Shown: piece by piece, positions 48,765-62,900 of the stretch
Position numbering within the stretch: the stretch's first letter is position 1
How the letters are laid out: every line of letters starts with the position of its first letter
Assembly: GCF_032854445.1 (NCBI RefSeq)
Contig: NC_088295.1
Span: 6,822,501 to 6,886,500 of the forward strand
Direction of reading: 5' to 3'
From: Liolophura sinensis
Taxonomy: Eukaryota > Mollusca > Polyplacophora > Chitonida > Chitonidae
DNA length: 64,000 nt
Translations under genes and position numbers: made by a program
The notes under the pieces: model-generated
Databases searched by the model: none
Told to the model about the DNA's origin: nothing
What the model saw: only the letters and a program-made list of their open reading frames with translations

Positions 48765-49705
48765 TCTAGACCAGTCTATTCATGATGACGAGCTGTATTC
48801 TGCTTATCCCATGCTGGTTGACAACAGACAAATGTGCACCTTGGGACAGGAGGGGATATGCATACAGAACCCTGATACTTCTAGACCAGTCTATTCATGA
48901 TGACGAGCTGTATTCTGCTTATCCCATGCTGGTTGACAACAGACAAATGTGTACCTTGGGACAGGAGGGGATATGCATACAGAGCCCCGACACTTCTAGA
49001 CCAGTCTATTCATGATGACGAGCTGTATTCTGCTTATCCCATGCTGGTTGACAACAGACAAATGTGCACCTTGGGACAGGAGGGGATATGCATACAGAAC
49101 CCTGACACTTCTAGACCAGTCTATTCATGATGACAAGCTGTATTCTGCTTATCCCATGCTGGTTGACAACAGACAAATGTGCACCTTGGGACAGGAGGGG
49201 ATATGCATACAGAACCCTGACACTTCTAGACCAGTCTATTCATGATGATGAGCTGTATTCTGCTTATCCCATGCTGGTTGACAACAGACAAATGTGTACC
49301 TTGGGACAGGAGGGGATATGCATACAGAGCCCCGACACTTCTAGACCAGCCTATTCATGATGACGAGCTGTATTCTGCTTATCCCATGCTGGTTGACAAC
49401 AGACAAATGTGCACCTTGGGACAGGAGGGGATATGCATACAGAACCCTGATACTTCTAGACCAGTCTATTCATGATGACGAGCTGTATTCTGCTTATCCC
49501 ATGCTGGTTGACAACAGACAAATGTGCACCTTGGGACAGGAGGGGATATGCATACAGAGCCCCGACACTTCTAGACCAGTCTATTCATGATGACGAGCTG
49601 TATTCTGCTTATCCCATGCTGGTTGACAACAGACAAATGTGCACCTTGGGACAGGAGGGGATATGCATACAGAACCCTGACACTTCTAGACCAGTTTTAT
49701 TGTGA
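48765..49705. repeat. Long-unit tandem array, 115 bp, 8 copies, nearly identical
   Basis: ATGATGACGAGCTGTATTCT recurs every 115 bases from 48782 to 49587. The few variable sites (GTGCACC/GTGTACC, AACCCTGA/AGCCCCGA) travel together. Such uniformity points to recent expansion or homogenisation. It runs into a diverged unit and then a SINE-like copy at 49760. Confidence 0.95.
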
Positions 49706-49759
49706 TGACATGGGCTGTGTCCTGCTTATCTTATGCTGGTTGATGACAGACATGTGGGT

Positions 49760-50010
49760 ACCCTCAGACAGAATGAATGAATGAATGCTTGGGGTTTAAT
49801 GTTGTACTTAACAAAACTTTTCAGTCAAATCATGTACGTGTGTGTACATACACTTTGTCATCTTGTGACAGGGCGAGTCCATGCCACCAAAGTGCTACTG
49901 CCACTGAAGTATCATGCTGAAGACACCAGACATGGCACCCTTCCCAGTCACATTATACTGACATCGGGGTCAAGCAGTCCTGTTTCCTTGCGCTAACCTC
50001 TCAGCACTGG
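49760..50010 (-). mobile_element. SINE-like element, GTACGACGTTAAAC-tail family
   Basis: On the minus strand it ends AAGTACAACATTAAACCCCA followed by a (CATT)n simple repeat. It shares the GGGCGAGTCCATGCC region with the copy at 2945. Confidence 0.6.
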
Positions 50011-50974
50011 GCGCCAACCTGCTGAGATTTGTATTGGCTGACAGAAGGCACTGTCGTCATACCTTGAATAAAAACAACCTTCTACTGCAGATGTAAACAA
50101 TCTTAATAGCTATCCTGTTAGTTGTTTTAATTTAAATTTGAAGGAGAATAAAGGAGGGTTGGGGGTCAGTCTTTAGCTCACACTGCCCAGTGTGATAAAC
50201 ATTGACAGTCAAACAAGTTTCAGAGGATGACTTGGTCTTATGCAATCAAATATATCGGTATATTGCTGCCCATCCTATTGGCTCAGGCTCGAGTGACTCT
50301 ATATATGCCCTTCATGCAGATCCTAAAAACAACATCAAATTGTTCTACCATTTATTTTGACCAAAATATATGGCATTTAAAGAAGCCCTGTTCTAAATGA
50401 TAAATGCAGGTAAGATCACTGGTAACTGAATCAAATGTTGACTGTTTACAGTCCAGTCAGAGCAATGCTTGTTTAACTCCTGGCCTAACGGAAAACTTTC
50501 TGGTATAAGATCCGACCAGCGGATGAGTGTTCATTTTGAGCCATGATGACTGCTGTGCTACTGAAGCTTAGAAGATGTTATGACACAAACTAGCACAAGG
50601 TTGAATGGCACAGCTGGTTAGTATGACGGAAAATCTCCTCTCAAATTTTAATTCTGACAAAGCCCATGGCATTGTTCACTGTATTTCCATCTGTCCGCCC
50701 GGTCATCACAACTACACACACCGAATTTGGAGAAACGGCTCGCAATATTTTAGACATCCTCCTATCAAGCTTCTTGAGGCAGGACTGAAATAAATAACAC
50801 GGGTAGATTTAGAATACATCATGACATCGATTTCAGAGTAATACTACACCCAGTGGCATTTGCATTACTTGGCTTATGGAACTAGTGAAGAAAAACCTAG
50901 GCCAATGTAAGAAAAAAATAGGCAAATGTAAGAAAACACATCTTTCATTAACTTTCTCTAATATTAGTGCTGTA
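50011..50974. other. Region beyond REXO5, no gene recognised
   Basis: Further REXO5 exons for RNA-recognition motifs were looked for on the minus strand here and not seen. Open frames are short. Confidence 0.4.
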
Positions 50975-53900
50975 CTAGTGTTGTATTACAGTGAACTCCT
51001 GGTAGGGAGTACAGCGTTGTATTACAGTGAACTCCAGGTAGTGAGTACAGCATTGTATTACAGCGAACTCCTGGTAGTGAGTACAGTGTTGTATTACAGT
51101 GAACTCCTGGCAGTGAGTACAGTGTTGTATTACAGTAAACTCCAGGTAGTGAGCACACTGTTGTATTACAGTGAACTCCTGGTAGTGAGTACAGTGTTGT
51201 ATTACAGTGAACTCCTGGTAGTGAGTACAGTGTTGTATTACAGTGAACTCCTGGTAGTGAGCACACTGTTGTATTACAGTGAACTCCTGGTAGTGAGTAC
51301 AGTGTTGTATTATAGTGAACTCCTGGTAGTGAGCACACTGTTGTATTACAGTGAACTCCTGGTAGTGAGTACAGTGTTGTATTACAGTGAACTCCTGGTA
51401 TTGAGTACAGTGTTGTATTACAGTGAACTCCTGGTAGTGAGTACAGTGTTGTATTACAGTGAACTCCAGGTAGTGAGCACACTGTTGTATTACAGTGAAC
51501 TCCAGGTGGGGAGTACAGCGTTGTATTACAACGAACTCCTGGCAGTGAGTACAGTGTTGTATTACAGCGAACTCCTGGTAGTGAGTACAGTGTTGTATTA
51601 CAGTGAACTCCTGGTAGTGAGCACACTGTTGTATTACAGTGAACTCCAGGTGGTGAGTACAGTGTTGTGTTACAGTGAACTCCAGGTAGTGAGCACACTG
51701 TTGTATTACAGTGAACTCCAGGTGGTGAGTACAGTGTTGTGTTACAGTGAACTCCTGGTAGTGAGTACACTGTTGTATTACGGTGAACTCCTGGTAGTGA
51801 GTACAGTGTTGTATTATAGCGAACTCCTGGTAGTGAGTACAGTGTTGTAACTGTGCTGCCTGAGCTGTACGCACCATTCTGTCCTCATCAGTGATGTTGG
51901 TGTTGCTTTCCAGAAGTCTGTTGTAAGCATGTAGCTGAGTCCAGACAAACTCCTTGCTCTTCACGCACTCTTTGGCTTCTGACTTGCTTGTCTTGTCTGA
52001 GCTTGTCTCAACACGCTGTAATGTCTCATCAATAACCTTGTACCTCTCCAACACCTCGGCACAGTCTATCATTGCCGCTAGAACACAGAAATACATACAT
52101 TGTATACATTAATGATGATCAAACTGGTATAAGATTGTGAGCCTATCCTAGAAAACATGAAAAGTAAAGGGGAAAGTGTAGATTAAACATCAACGGGGAA
52201 TGATTTAATGATTATGGCTTAGCACCACATCAGCAATATTTCAGTCATATTGTGGAGAGACGAGGAATGAAAGAATTTCATATAACATATTTGTTTGAAT
52301 ATCTGACTGGTATTTTACAGTGCACTAAAGTGTAGATTAGGTCAAGTTTATTGGTAGTACTACTGCATATCACCGGTTACCTAGAGCCATTCAACCTCAC
52401 AATCTACAAGTACTGGCAAAAGTACAGTAATGCAGCTCACGAGGTACCTGAAAGAGAACTGCACCTCACCAGGTACCAGACATCACTGCTCCTCACCATG
52501 TACCAGGCATCACTGCACCTCACCAGGTACCAGAGAGACCACTGCACCTCACTAGAGTAAACATTACACCTCATGAGGTCCAAGAATCACCACTGCACCT
52601 CACTAAGTACCAGTATCGCCACTCCACCTCAACTGATCTACACATACTCACCCTTCTTGTTGCACTTTTTCAACTTCTCAAAGAATGAGTTATTGAAGTT
52701 ATAGCCCAGGTGTTCAAAGAAGTTTTTCCTTTTCTCAATCATGTGGGGAATGTCAGGGATAGACTTTGTGTGATGACTGTCAGACGGGACTGCTGATTTG
52801 GTGGTGACTGTCTTCTCACTCTCTCTGTTGACAGTTTCTGATATCTGATTGCTTTTCTCGGAGGTGTTCTGACACCCATTACTCTCATCCTCTACAGCTG
52901 CAGTCTTGGCAGTGGTTCCACACCCCTCAGATGCATCTTGTTGGTCAGGCTGTCTACTGACCTGCTGTGGAAAGTTGATGTTCCCCATCCTGACGTCCCC
53001 ATAATGCAACCCTACAACACACAGATAAATGAATCGGACATAACTCCTGAGCCTGATTGTTTGACATCATTACAACATCACTTCACTTACATCCTTGTTA
53101 ATGGATAAATAACAGCCATGATGATTGGCTGTTGTTGTGGGAATGATCTTTGATCTTAATTGTGGGGCACATTTGTAATGCATAACTGTTGCAGGTAGTC
53201 ACTGTACATCAGTAATGTTTTCTCGTTCCTTTCTTGGAAATAGAAACCACAAAGAGATGATTTTAGAAACAAGAATGTTTTTCTCACAGCTCTGGGCATG
53301 AATGTAGGAAAGCGGGGGGAGGTGAGCAATGACAACATAAAGAAAAAATTCATAATATATCATAGGGTTCAACTAAATACTGCGTGTGAGTAGGGAGAGT
53401 TAATAATCACCTTGTCTTAACTTAAGCTTGACCAGCTCCATGGTGGCTATAGCATCCTCAGATGGGTTGTGCCCTGACTGGCCGTCTTGAATCAGCTTAC
53501 TGAAACAGATAATTACATTTATTTATTTACTTAATTTATGGATTGTGTTTCATGCTGGTCTGAAGATCATTTCAGTACTTCCTTCGAATGATGGTAGCTT
53601 AGGATGAGATTGACCCATAGAGAGCCTGATTGGTAAATATGCATAAAATAGAACGGTTATTAGGAAATACAAAATAGGCCAAGAAAATGAAAAAAAAAAA
53701 ATTAAATTTTTTTTGGCATATCATCTTTCATTTTCCTTTAAACCATACATGTACTCTTTGTTTTATGCTACCTGTATCCTTCATATCGGACACAATACTT
53801 ATCATAAACATCTCTTACAAACATATACAAAACTTTGATTAATGTTATTACTTCTTCTTTCTATTTTTTTTTGTTATGAAAGTACAAGAACATTTTGCTT

Positions 53901-56900
53901 ACCCCAGGAAGATGCTTGAAAGCTTTCGCAGACTGGGTTTGACATTTGACAAGCCCGTCAGGTTGTATATCACACTTGTGTCAATCACATAGGGGTGGAA
54001 CATCTGTAAGGATGAAAAAGCACAGTATGACTGTCATGTCAAAACTAAACCATACTGCTGTCAACACTAGTGTCAATACTAGGCCTGTATGAAAATAACA
54101 GATACAGGGAATGTCATCCACAGTTTTTTTCATTTAGAAAGTGTCAAATTCTCGATTCGAATCCAAGTATTGATTTCATTTGGTTTATAGACATACTCAA
54201 CAAGTTTTTACTCAGTTCATGGCAGTCTGTTTTGTGTAGTGGGCTTGAACAAACCACCAGTTTAAAAACCACACGGTATAGCCATACTGATGGAAGACAA
54301 GTGGTCCTCACTGGATGAGACAGAACAAACAGCCGTTGACCACATAAATTTTCCCAGGAAGGTGTCTCACTTTCTTGGAGAAACTTTTTTCTGACAAAAT
54401 TAACATGGCAGATATAGGAAAAATAGGAGAAAAACTAGGAGACATCTTTTTTTCAAATTCTGACTAAATCTGAAAATTTCCCGTGTATGGTTGGGATTGA
54501 AGTAACTGTACACACATCAAAACATATGTAAATTTTTTACACTCAATCCAGAATTGGTAGTAAGGCAACCAAATCCTTGCCTTTAGGAGACACATGAATG
54601 TAAACCTTCAGCTCAAGCCATAAAGCACTGTTGCACATGCAAGCTAACACGTTACAAAACAAAAACCCTGAGGGTCTTAGTGTGTAGTAGAACAAGTTAC
54701 CAAACACAAACCTTGAGGTTTAAGTGTGCAGTAGAACATGTTACCAAACACAACCCTTGAGGGTTTCACTGTGTAGTGGAACATGTTACCAAACACAAAC
54801 TTTGAGGGACTCACTGTGTAAGAGAACATACCAAACACAAACCTTGAGGGTTTCAGTGTGTAAGAAAACATGTTACCAAACACAAACCTTGAGGGAGTCA
54901 GTGTGTAGTAGAACATGTTACCAAACACAAACTTTGAGGGACTCAGTGTGTAATAGAACATGTTACGAAACACAAACCTTGAGGGTTTTAGTGTGTATAA
55001 GAACATGTTACGAAACACAAACCCTGAAAGTCTTAGTGTGTAGTAGAACAAGTTACCAAACACAAACCTTGAGGGTTTCAGTGTGTAAGAGAACATGTTA
55101 CCAAACACAAACCTTGAAGGACTCGATGTGTAGTAGAACAAGTTACCAAACACAAACCTTGAGGGTTTCAGTGTGTAGTAGAACAAGTTACCAAATACAA
55201 ACCTTGAGGGTTTCAGTTTGTAGTAGAACGTGTTACCAAACACAAACTTTGAGGGACTCATTGTGTAGTAGAACAAGTCACCAAACACAAACCTTGAGGG
55301 ACTCGGTGTAGTAGAACAAGTTACCAAACACAAACCTTGAGGGTTTCAGTGTGTAAGAGAACATGTTACGAAACACAAACCTTGAGGTTTTCAGTGTGTA
55401 GTAGAACAAGTTACCAAACACAAACCTTGAGGGTTTCAGCGAGTAGCAGAACAAGTCACCAAACACAAACCTTGGGGGTCTCGGTGTTTAGTAGAACATG
55501 TTACCAAACACAAACCTAAAGGGACTAAGTGTGTAGTAGAGCATGTTATCAAACACAAACCTTGGGGGTCTCAGTGTGTAGTAGAACAAGTTACCAAGCA
55601 CAAACTTTGGGGTTCTCAGTGTGTAGTAGAACATGTCACCAAACACAACCTTTGGTGGTCTCAGTGTGTATAAGAACATGTTACCCAACACAAACCTCGA
55701 GGTTCTCAGTGTAACATGTGTAGTAGAGCATGTTTGGTAACATGTTCTACTACACACTGAGACCCTCAAGTGTAGTAGAACATGTCACCAAACACAACCT
55801 TTGGGGGTCTCAGTGTGTATAAGAACACATTACCAAACACAAACCTCGAGGTTCTCAGTGTAACATGTGTAGTAGAGCATGTTTGGTAACATGTTCTACT
55901 ACACACTGAGACCCTCAAGTGTAGTAGAACATGTTACTAAACACAAACTTTGGGGGTCTCAGTGTGTAGAAGAACACATTACCAAACACAAACCTTGAGG
56001 GTCTCAGTGTGTCTTAGAACATGTTACCAAACACAAACTTTGAGGGTCTCTGTGTAGTAGAACAAGTTACCAAACACAACCTTGAGGGTCTCAGTATGAA
56101 GTAGAACAAGTTACCAAACATAAACTTTGGGGGTCTCAGTGTGTAGTAGAATACGTTACCAAACACAAACCTTAGGAGTCTCACTGTGTAGTAGAACAAG
56201 TCACCAAACACAACCTTGAGGGTCTCTGTGTAGTAGAACAAGTTACCGAACACAAACTTTGGAGGTCTCAGTGTGTAGTAGAACACGTTCCCAAACACAA
56301 ACCCTGAGGGTCTCAATGTGGGGAAGAACACGTTACCAACAAACCTTGGGGGTCTCGGTGTGTAGTAGAACAAGTTACCAAACACAAGCCTTGAGGGTCT
56401 TAGTGTTACCAAACACAAACCTTAAGAGTCTCGCTGTGTAGTAGAACAAGTTACCAAACACAAACTTTGGGGGTCTCAGTGTGTAGTAGAACAAGTTACC
56501 AAACACAAGCCTTGAGGGTCTTAGTGTTACCATACACACATCTTGATGGTCTTAGTGTGTAGTAGAACAAGTTACCAAAGACACACTTTGACAGTGTGCA
56601 GCAGAAAAAGTTACCAAACACACACCCTGAGAGCCATGAGATCAGCATTCAGTGACTGTCCACACAAAATCGCATCCGGAGGAAGAATCTTCTGTATGTG
56701 CCTTTGTACATCTTCCAAGCGGGTTGTTATGGTTGATAGCATTTTCTCTGAGACACCAGAATACCTGCACAAGAGAAAGGCATGAAAAAACTTTGTACAA
56801 TGCTCTAACTCCAGGTAGGTCTGTGTGTGTGTGTGTAAGACAGCATGTGCTGATTCCAGGTAGTGATTTTAGTGTATGGTTTCCTCAGTGATTCATACAA

Positions 56901-59900
56901 CACCATCAGGTGTGCTTCTGGTCTTGGTCAGGTAGTTGGTGATTTTAGTATATGGTTTCACCAGTGTCTTGCCTTTGTATCATATGGTGTCTATCAGGTG
57001 TGTTTCTGATCTTACCTGGTCAGGTAGTTGGTGATTCTAGTGTATGGTTTCACCAGTGTCTCGTACAACACCTCCAAATCCTCATTCACAAGAGAGACCC
57101 AAGTCAGCTCTGATGTCTTCTCCGAGGTTTTACACTGAAACCAGAAATACATCAAAGTCAAAGTCAAAGGCAAGCTCCACTTGTCACCCTCAAGGAAGTT
57201 CATTCTATATCATCATCCCATGTCAAATAATGAGATGGGCAATACTATTTATTTGGTTAACATTTAATGTCTCTTTTGACATTTATCCACCAAGTCTTGT
57301 AACAGGTGGGTCAGAACACCAACATATTTATAATGCTACATGAATGCATTGCCATATGAGCGGCACGTCACAAACTGACATATGCATGGCCTTTTCTCTG
57401 AGCATCAAACCAGGCAGTACAGTACAGAAGCAATCATGGCATCATCCTAACCTTTCCCAACCTGCCAAAAAAAAGGCTGCCACAATATGGTTGCAACATT
57501 GCCAAAATTGAGTTAACAATAATCATTCATGTAATCTGAACAATAGCAGTTTCACTTTCATTTAATTTTTAAGCTTCTTCTTTTTGAGAAAATAAACATC
57601 TTGTGTATTACAATTTGCAATGTGTCACAGACAGTTAAGAAATCAAGGAGTTATGGAGTTTAGTGAATGAATGATTTGGCAATGTAGTTTAAAACATAAA
57701 GAGTGTGGTTTAGCACGAGATATGGGGTTACATGTGCTGAAAAGAAACCCCAATCTGGTCTGACTTCTATCTTGTTTACATTATGCCCCATAATGCAACA
57801 CAGACAGACAAACATACATCATCACAGCATGTATGTAAGCCCTGTGGCATAATACACTGATGGGATAGAACATGAACATGTAGTATTGCCTGATGTCCAA
57901 TTTACAAGTCCTGTCTAAACCAAGGCCTCTTTAATACACAGAGGATGAGTAAAAGACCTTCCTTTATCACCCTCCACTTTCCCATGGTACAGACATAGGG
58001 GGTCCGAGGGCCCCCTACCCGAGTCCTGATGCCTATGGTACATGTCCTCTTTATGGCTTACCATCTCACAATCCACAGCAAACATTGGACTGCTAGCCGT
58101 CACTTCCTCATACTTATCACAGGTAAACACAAAGTCTTTCAACTTATCTACAAACAAAACAAAAGTTTTTGAAGGTTTTCTTCATTTGTCATACATGTAC
58201 TATTACATACTGATGTAACTGCTTTAATACTTCGTCATACAGAGTTCATTTTTGTGATCAGCTTACAACAATTCTTAAACAGTCCAAAAAAAACACAAAA
58301 CCCACCAAAATCAAGAAACCCTGGATAGTAGTCAGAAACTGACACATGTAGCTAACTACCGTACACGTAAACAAGTATGACCAGAAGGTGACATATTTCC
58401 CCTGTCCCACCAACAATAAAGCTGTTATGACCCTTTGACAAATGATGCATTGCAACCTAATAAGCACATCTTCAGCTCATTTCCAAAACATTTATGAAAG
58501 ACTTAAGTTTTCATGTAAGCTGTTGGTTAGTCCTGAAATTCAAATCAAGGGTGATAGAGGAGAAAATAATTCAAGCAATGCTACTGTAATTCTCCAACCT
58601 CTTCGCATGTTTGTTTAATCAGACATATTTTGAAGGCATTATTCTGTGTTGACTGATAAAATTGTACTTTTTGTGAAATTGGTCAATCCAACCAATGTAG
58701 TTCTGTTTCCAAAATCAAATTATAAATGTGCATAAATTGCACTGAAAGTTGCCCTTTTATATGTGAAAAGGTTGAGGAATTAGGGTACCAAAACGTAGCT
58801 GACATTTGCTTACTACTGTGTTAACTACTAAATGTTACCTGGTTGACTGTCCAAAGGTAAGGGGTATTTCTCACCTGACATTTAACTACTTCTCTGTTAA
58901 CTACTAAATGTTACCTGGCTGACTGCCCAGAGGTAAGGGTTATTTTTCCCCCACCATTTGACTACTGCTCGGCTAACTACTAAATGTTACCTGGCTGACT
59001 GCCCAGAAGTAAGGGGTATTTTTCACCTGACATTTAACTACTTCTCTGTTAACTACTAAATGTTACCTGGCTGACTGTCCAAAGGTAAGGGGTATTTTTC
59101 CCCCACCATTTGACTACTGCTCGGCTAACTACTAAATGTTACCTGGCTGACTGTCCAAAGGTAAGGGGTATTTTTCCCCCACCATTTGACTACTGCTCGG
59201 CTAACTACTAAATGTTACCTGGCTGACTGTCCAGAGGTAAGGGGTATTTCTCAGGACATCAGATTAATGCCCTATTAACTACTGCTGTTACCCGACTGAC
59301 TATCCAGAGGTAACAGGGAATTTCTCACCTGACATTTGATGACTACTCTGCCAACAACTGCTGTTACCCGACTGACTATCCAGAGGTAACAGGAATTTCT
59401 CACCTGACATTTGATAACTACTCTGCCAACAACTGCTGTTACCCGACTGACTATCCAGAGGTAACAGGAATTTCTCACCTGACATTTGATGACTACTCTG
59501 CCAACAACTGCTGTTACCCGACTGACTATCCAGAGGTAACAGGAATTTCTCACCTGACATTTGATGACTACTCTGCCAACAACTGCTGTTACCCGACTGA
59601 CTATCCAGAGGTAACAGGAATTTCTCACCTGACATTTGATGACTACTCTGCCATACTCTGCCAACAACTGCTGTTACCCGACTGACTCTCCAGAGGTAAC
59701 AGGAATTTCTCACCTGACATTTGATAACTACTCTGCCAACAACTGCTGTTACCCGACTGACTATCCAGAGGTAACAGGAATTTCTCACCTGACATTTGAT
59801 GACTACTCTGCCAACAACTGCTGTTACCCGACTGACTATCCAGAGGTAACAGGAATTTCTCACCTGACATTTGATGACTACTCTGCCAACAACTGCTGTT

Positions 59901-62900
59901 ACCCGACTGACTATCCAGAGGTAACAGGAATTTCTCACCTGACATTTGATGACTACTCTGCCATACTCTGCCAACAACTGCTGTTACCCGACTGACTCTC
60001 CAGAGGTAACAGGAATTTCTCACCTGACATTTGATGACTACTCTGCCAACAACTGCTGTTACCCGACTGACTATCCAGAGGTAACAGGAATTTCTCACCT
60101 GACATTTGATGACTACTCTGCCAACAACTGCTGTTACCCGACTGACTATCCAGAGGTAACAGGAATTTCTCACCTGACATTTGATAACTACTCTGCCAAC
60201 AACTGCTGTTACCCGACTGACTATCCAGAGGTGACAGGAATTTCTCACCTGACATTTGATGACTACTCTGCCAACAACTGCTGTTACCCGACTGACTATC
60301 CAGAGGTGACAGGAATTTCTCACCTGACATTTGATGACTACTCTAGTGACTACTAAATGTTACCTGACTGACTCTCCAGAGGTAAGGGGTATTTCTCAGC
60401 TGACATCTGGCTACTGCTCAGCAAGAGGTGGGTCCTTGGAAACACATCTTCATCGGGTAACTCAGCGATTTTATGATTGATCGTAATTAACTTTTGAATG
60501 TATTGAGGTGTGGCCCCATATGATATCTCCTTGGCATTCTTTAAAGGAACTGGAATAAAATCAATGTGTAACGTCTGTATACATGTCACATTATTCTGAC
60601 TAGAAATGAAACCAATGATGATAACTTCTTTGCATCTTTATGAGGAGTTTAATCAAAACTTACTTATTACTTAAGAATTTATATTAACTGGTATTTTACA
60701 TGTATAAACTGGTATTTTGCATGCATAAACTGGCATTTTACATGTATAAACATAAAGAACAAGTTGTTCCAAACACTGACTTATTTAATGAAAAAAAAAA
60801 AGAGTTGCACAAACCATTTCTTCTAAGCAGTTCAGAAATACTGACAGGTAAATTGAACATTTCCTGATCCACCGTGCTGCCATACTGGGATGGGGAGGTC
60901 AGTGATATGCACTGGGAAAATGAAAGTGGTGTTTAGTCATTCACTGCACAGAAAAAGTATTTTTTGTGGGTATTTATTTTTAATCAAAAACTGGAGAATG
61001 GTATATTATGTATCACTTATCTACATATCAAATGGCGCTCAACTGAACAGAAATACAAGTACTGTTTTGAAATAAATATTTTGACTTCAAGTGAACGTAT
61101 GAAATTATTTAACTCTAAATTTAAATTCCAAATGCATATAGAGCTACATTACCCGTACGGACTCTTACCATGTCAAAAAGAGCATCCAGATGGGAGAAAG
61201 AATCCTTGTATGCTTCATAGTCTGACTGGCCTACATCATTCAGCACCACAACAACAACACCAGAGACCTTTGTACATCGCAGTAACTTGCACCATCTTTA
61301 ACAACATCAAATGTTACTTTCAAATCACTTTAATCCACAACTTTGGTCTTTGAGGGCTCAACTGGATACAGCATTGCCTTCACAGCAGTCTTATGTTTAG
61401 TGACTTAAAGGATTTTATTATTTACTCATAATTAGTTACCCCTGAGTATTTTATTAAATTGACTTTATAAAACTATTACGAAAGGGCACAATATTCTGAG
61501 TAATATGGCATATAAAATCACCAGATAATGAGGCTGATTTTACACCTTTTCCCCACCAATACTGTTTAGTTTCTGTCAAATTCTGTCATACAAGGTTGAA
61601 CAGGTTATAATCTTAATGACCAGGACCAGTAGCAAAATCTGGACACTAATGCTATAAGGCAAAGCATGGGGAAGTGAAAATGAAATATGTCAATAAAGAG
61701 TCACACAATTTTCCACAAAATGTAATAGAAAGCTCTGTGCCACAAAAAGTGACAATGTCCCCAGATGTGAAACTAAAGCTTGTACTATTGTAAGTTATCC
61801 GCATGTTTAGAAGGGTACATGGGATTTAAGCCCTTGGTGTGAAATTTTAAACCTGGGCCGCAGGCCGTAGGGACAAACGATATTGTCTAGTACATGTAAA
61901 GCTGAACTAAGAAAAAATCACGCTAGCTATGTCGACTGCAGACAGCTTTGGTATAGTGGTGTGACGTCACAATGTCGTGCCTTGTGCTGCAGTGTCATAA
62001 AGAAAAATCAGTCTGCGAAGTACCTTAGCTGCACAGGGTATAAATCTAGCATCACAGAGAAAAATGAAGTCAGTCTGCGCTGTAATTTAGCTGTTTAGGG
62101 TTTAAATCTCATACGTCCCTTGTGGGTATGGCCTGCTGCTCTGACAAGGGTATGTCAACATTTTAACCTGCCTGATCAGCCAATGGCAATCAAGAATCAC
62201 GGAAGATGTAGGGACAAAGCAAAATACAGCTGTATCCACCTCCCACCCCTCAATAATATTGCACTTTACGCCATATTGTTTACACTACACCAAAGCATGT
62301 TATTTGTGAATGAACTCAAAAGTTTATCAGTAACAAAGGCCGAAAGTAAACATTTGGTTTTTGTACGATCAAGCTGGACAACCATAGTTCTGCCGTTAAA
62401 AATCAGACAGTATTACATGTACTACATACTGTACCTGGGTTTGAAACTTGTTATGTTTCCTTCTAGTCCGAACAAAATTAGATGTTGAAGGTCTTGAACA
62501 AACAATGGTGGGCGTACCCCATCATCATCAAGGTCATCCAAGGTCAAATACAACTTTGGCCTCTCCTGCGGCATTTAAAAATAAGGCATTCAAGTAATAT
62601 CAAATACTTGCCTGGTAAATAGTAAAACAGAAACAAAAAGTAACCTGGAAGATTCTCCAGTGTAGATACTAGGTGGCCTCTAGGAAACAAAAAGTGATGG
62701 ACGTCATGGTTAGTGTAAGACAGCAAACAAAGCAAGCCAACACCCACCCTCCCCTCCTCTCCCCTCCCTGCATGAATGTTTCCCATTCAAGCAAGACACA
62801 TCTTCTTCACCCCCTTTCCTTCCATGATAAACGTTTCCATTTCTGCAGGCCATGTTTTCCTGGCACCCACCACTTCCATGAGAAACGTTTCCCATTCTTG

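Noticed and set aside
48782-49705. Series of overlapping 77-aa ORFs as a gene family
   Set aside because: They are the same frame of a 115-bp tandem repeat read through repeatedly, with no domain and no splice context.
62647-62682. A mini-exon (RGHLVSTLENLP) between REXO5 exons 3 and 4
   Set aside because: It has splice-like edges, but no acceptor of exon 4 then keeps the frame; direct joining of exons 3 and 4 at 62560 does.
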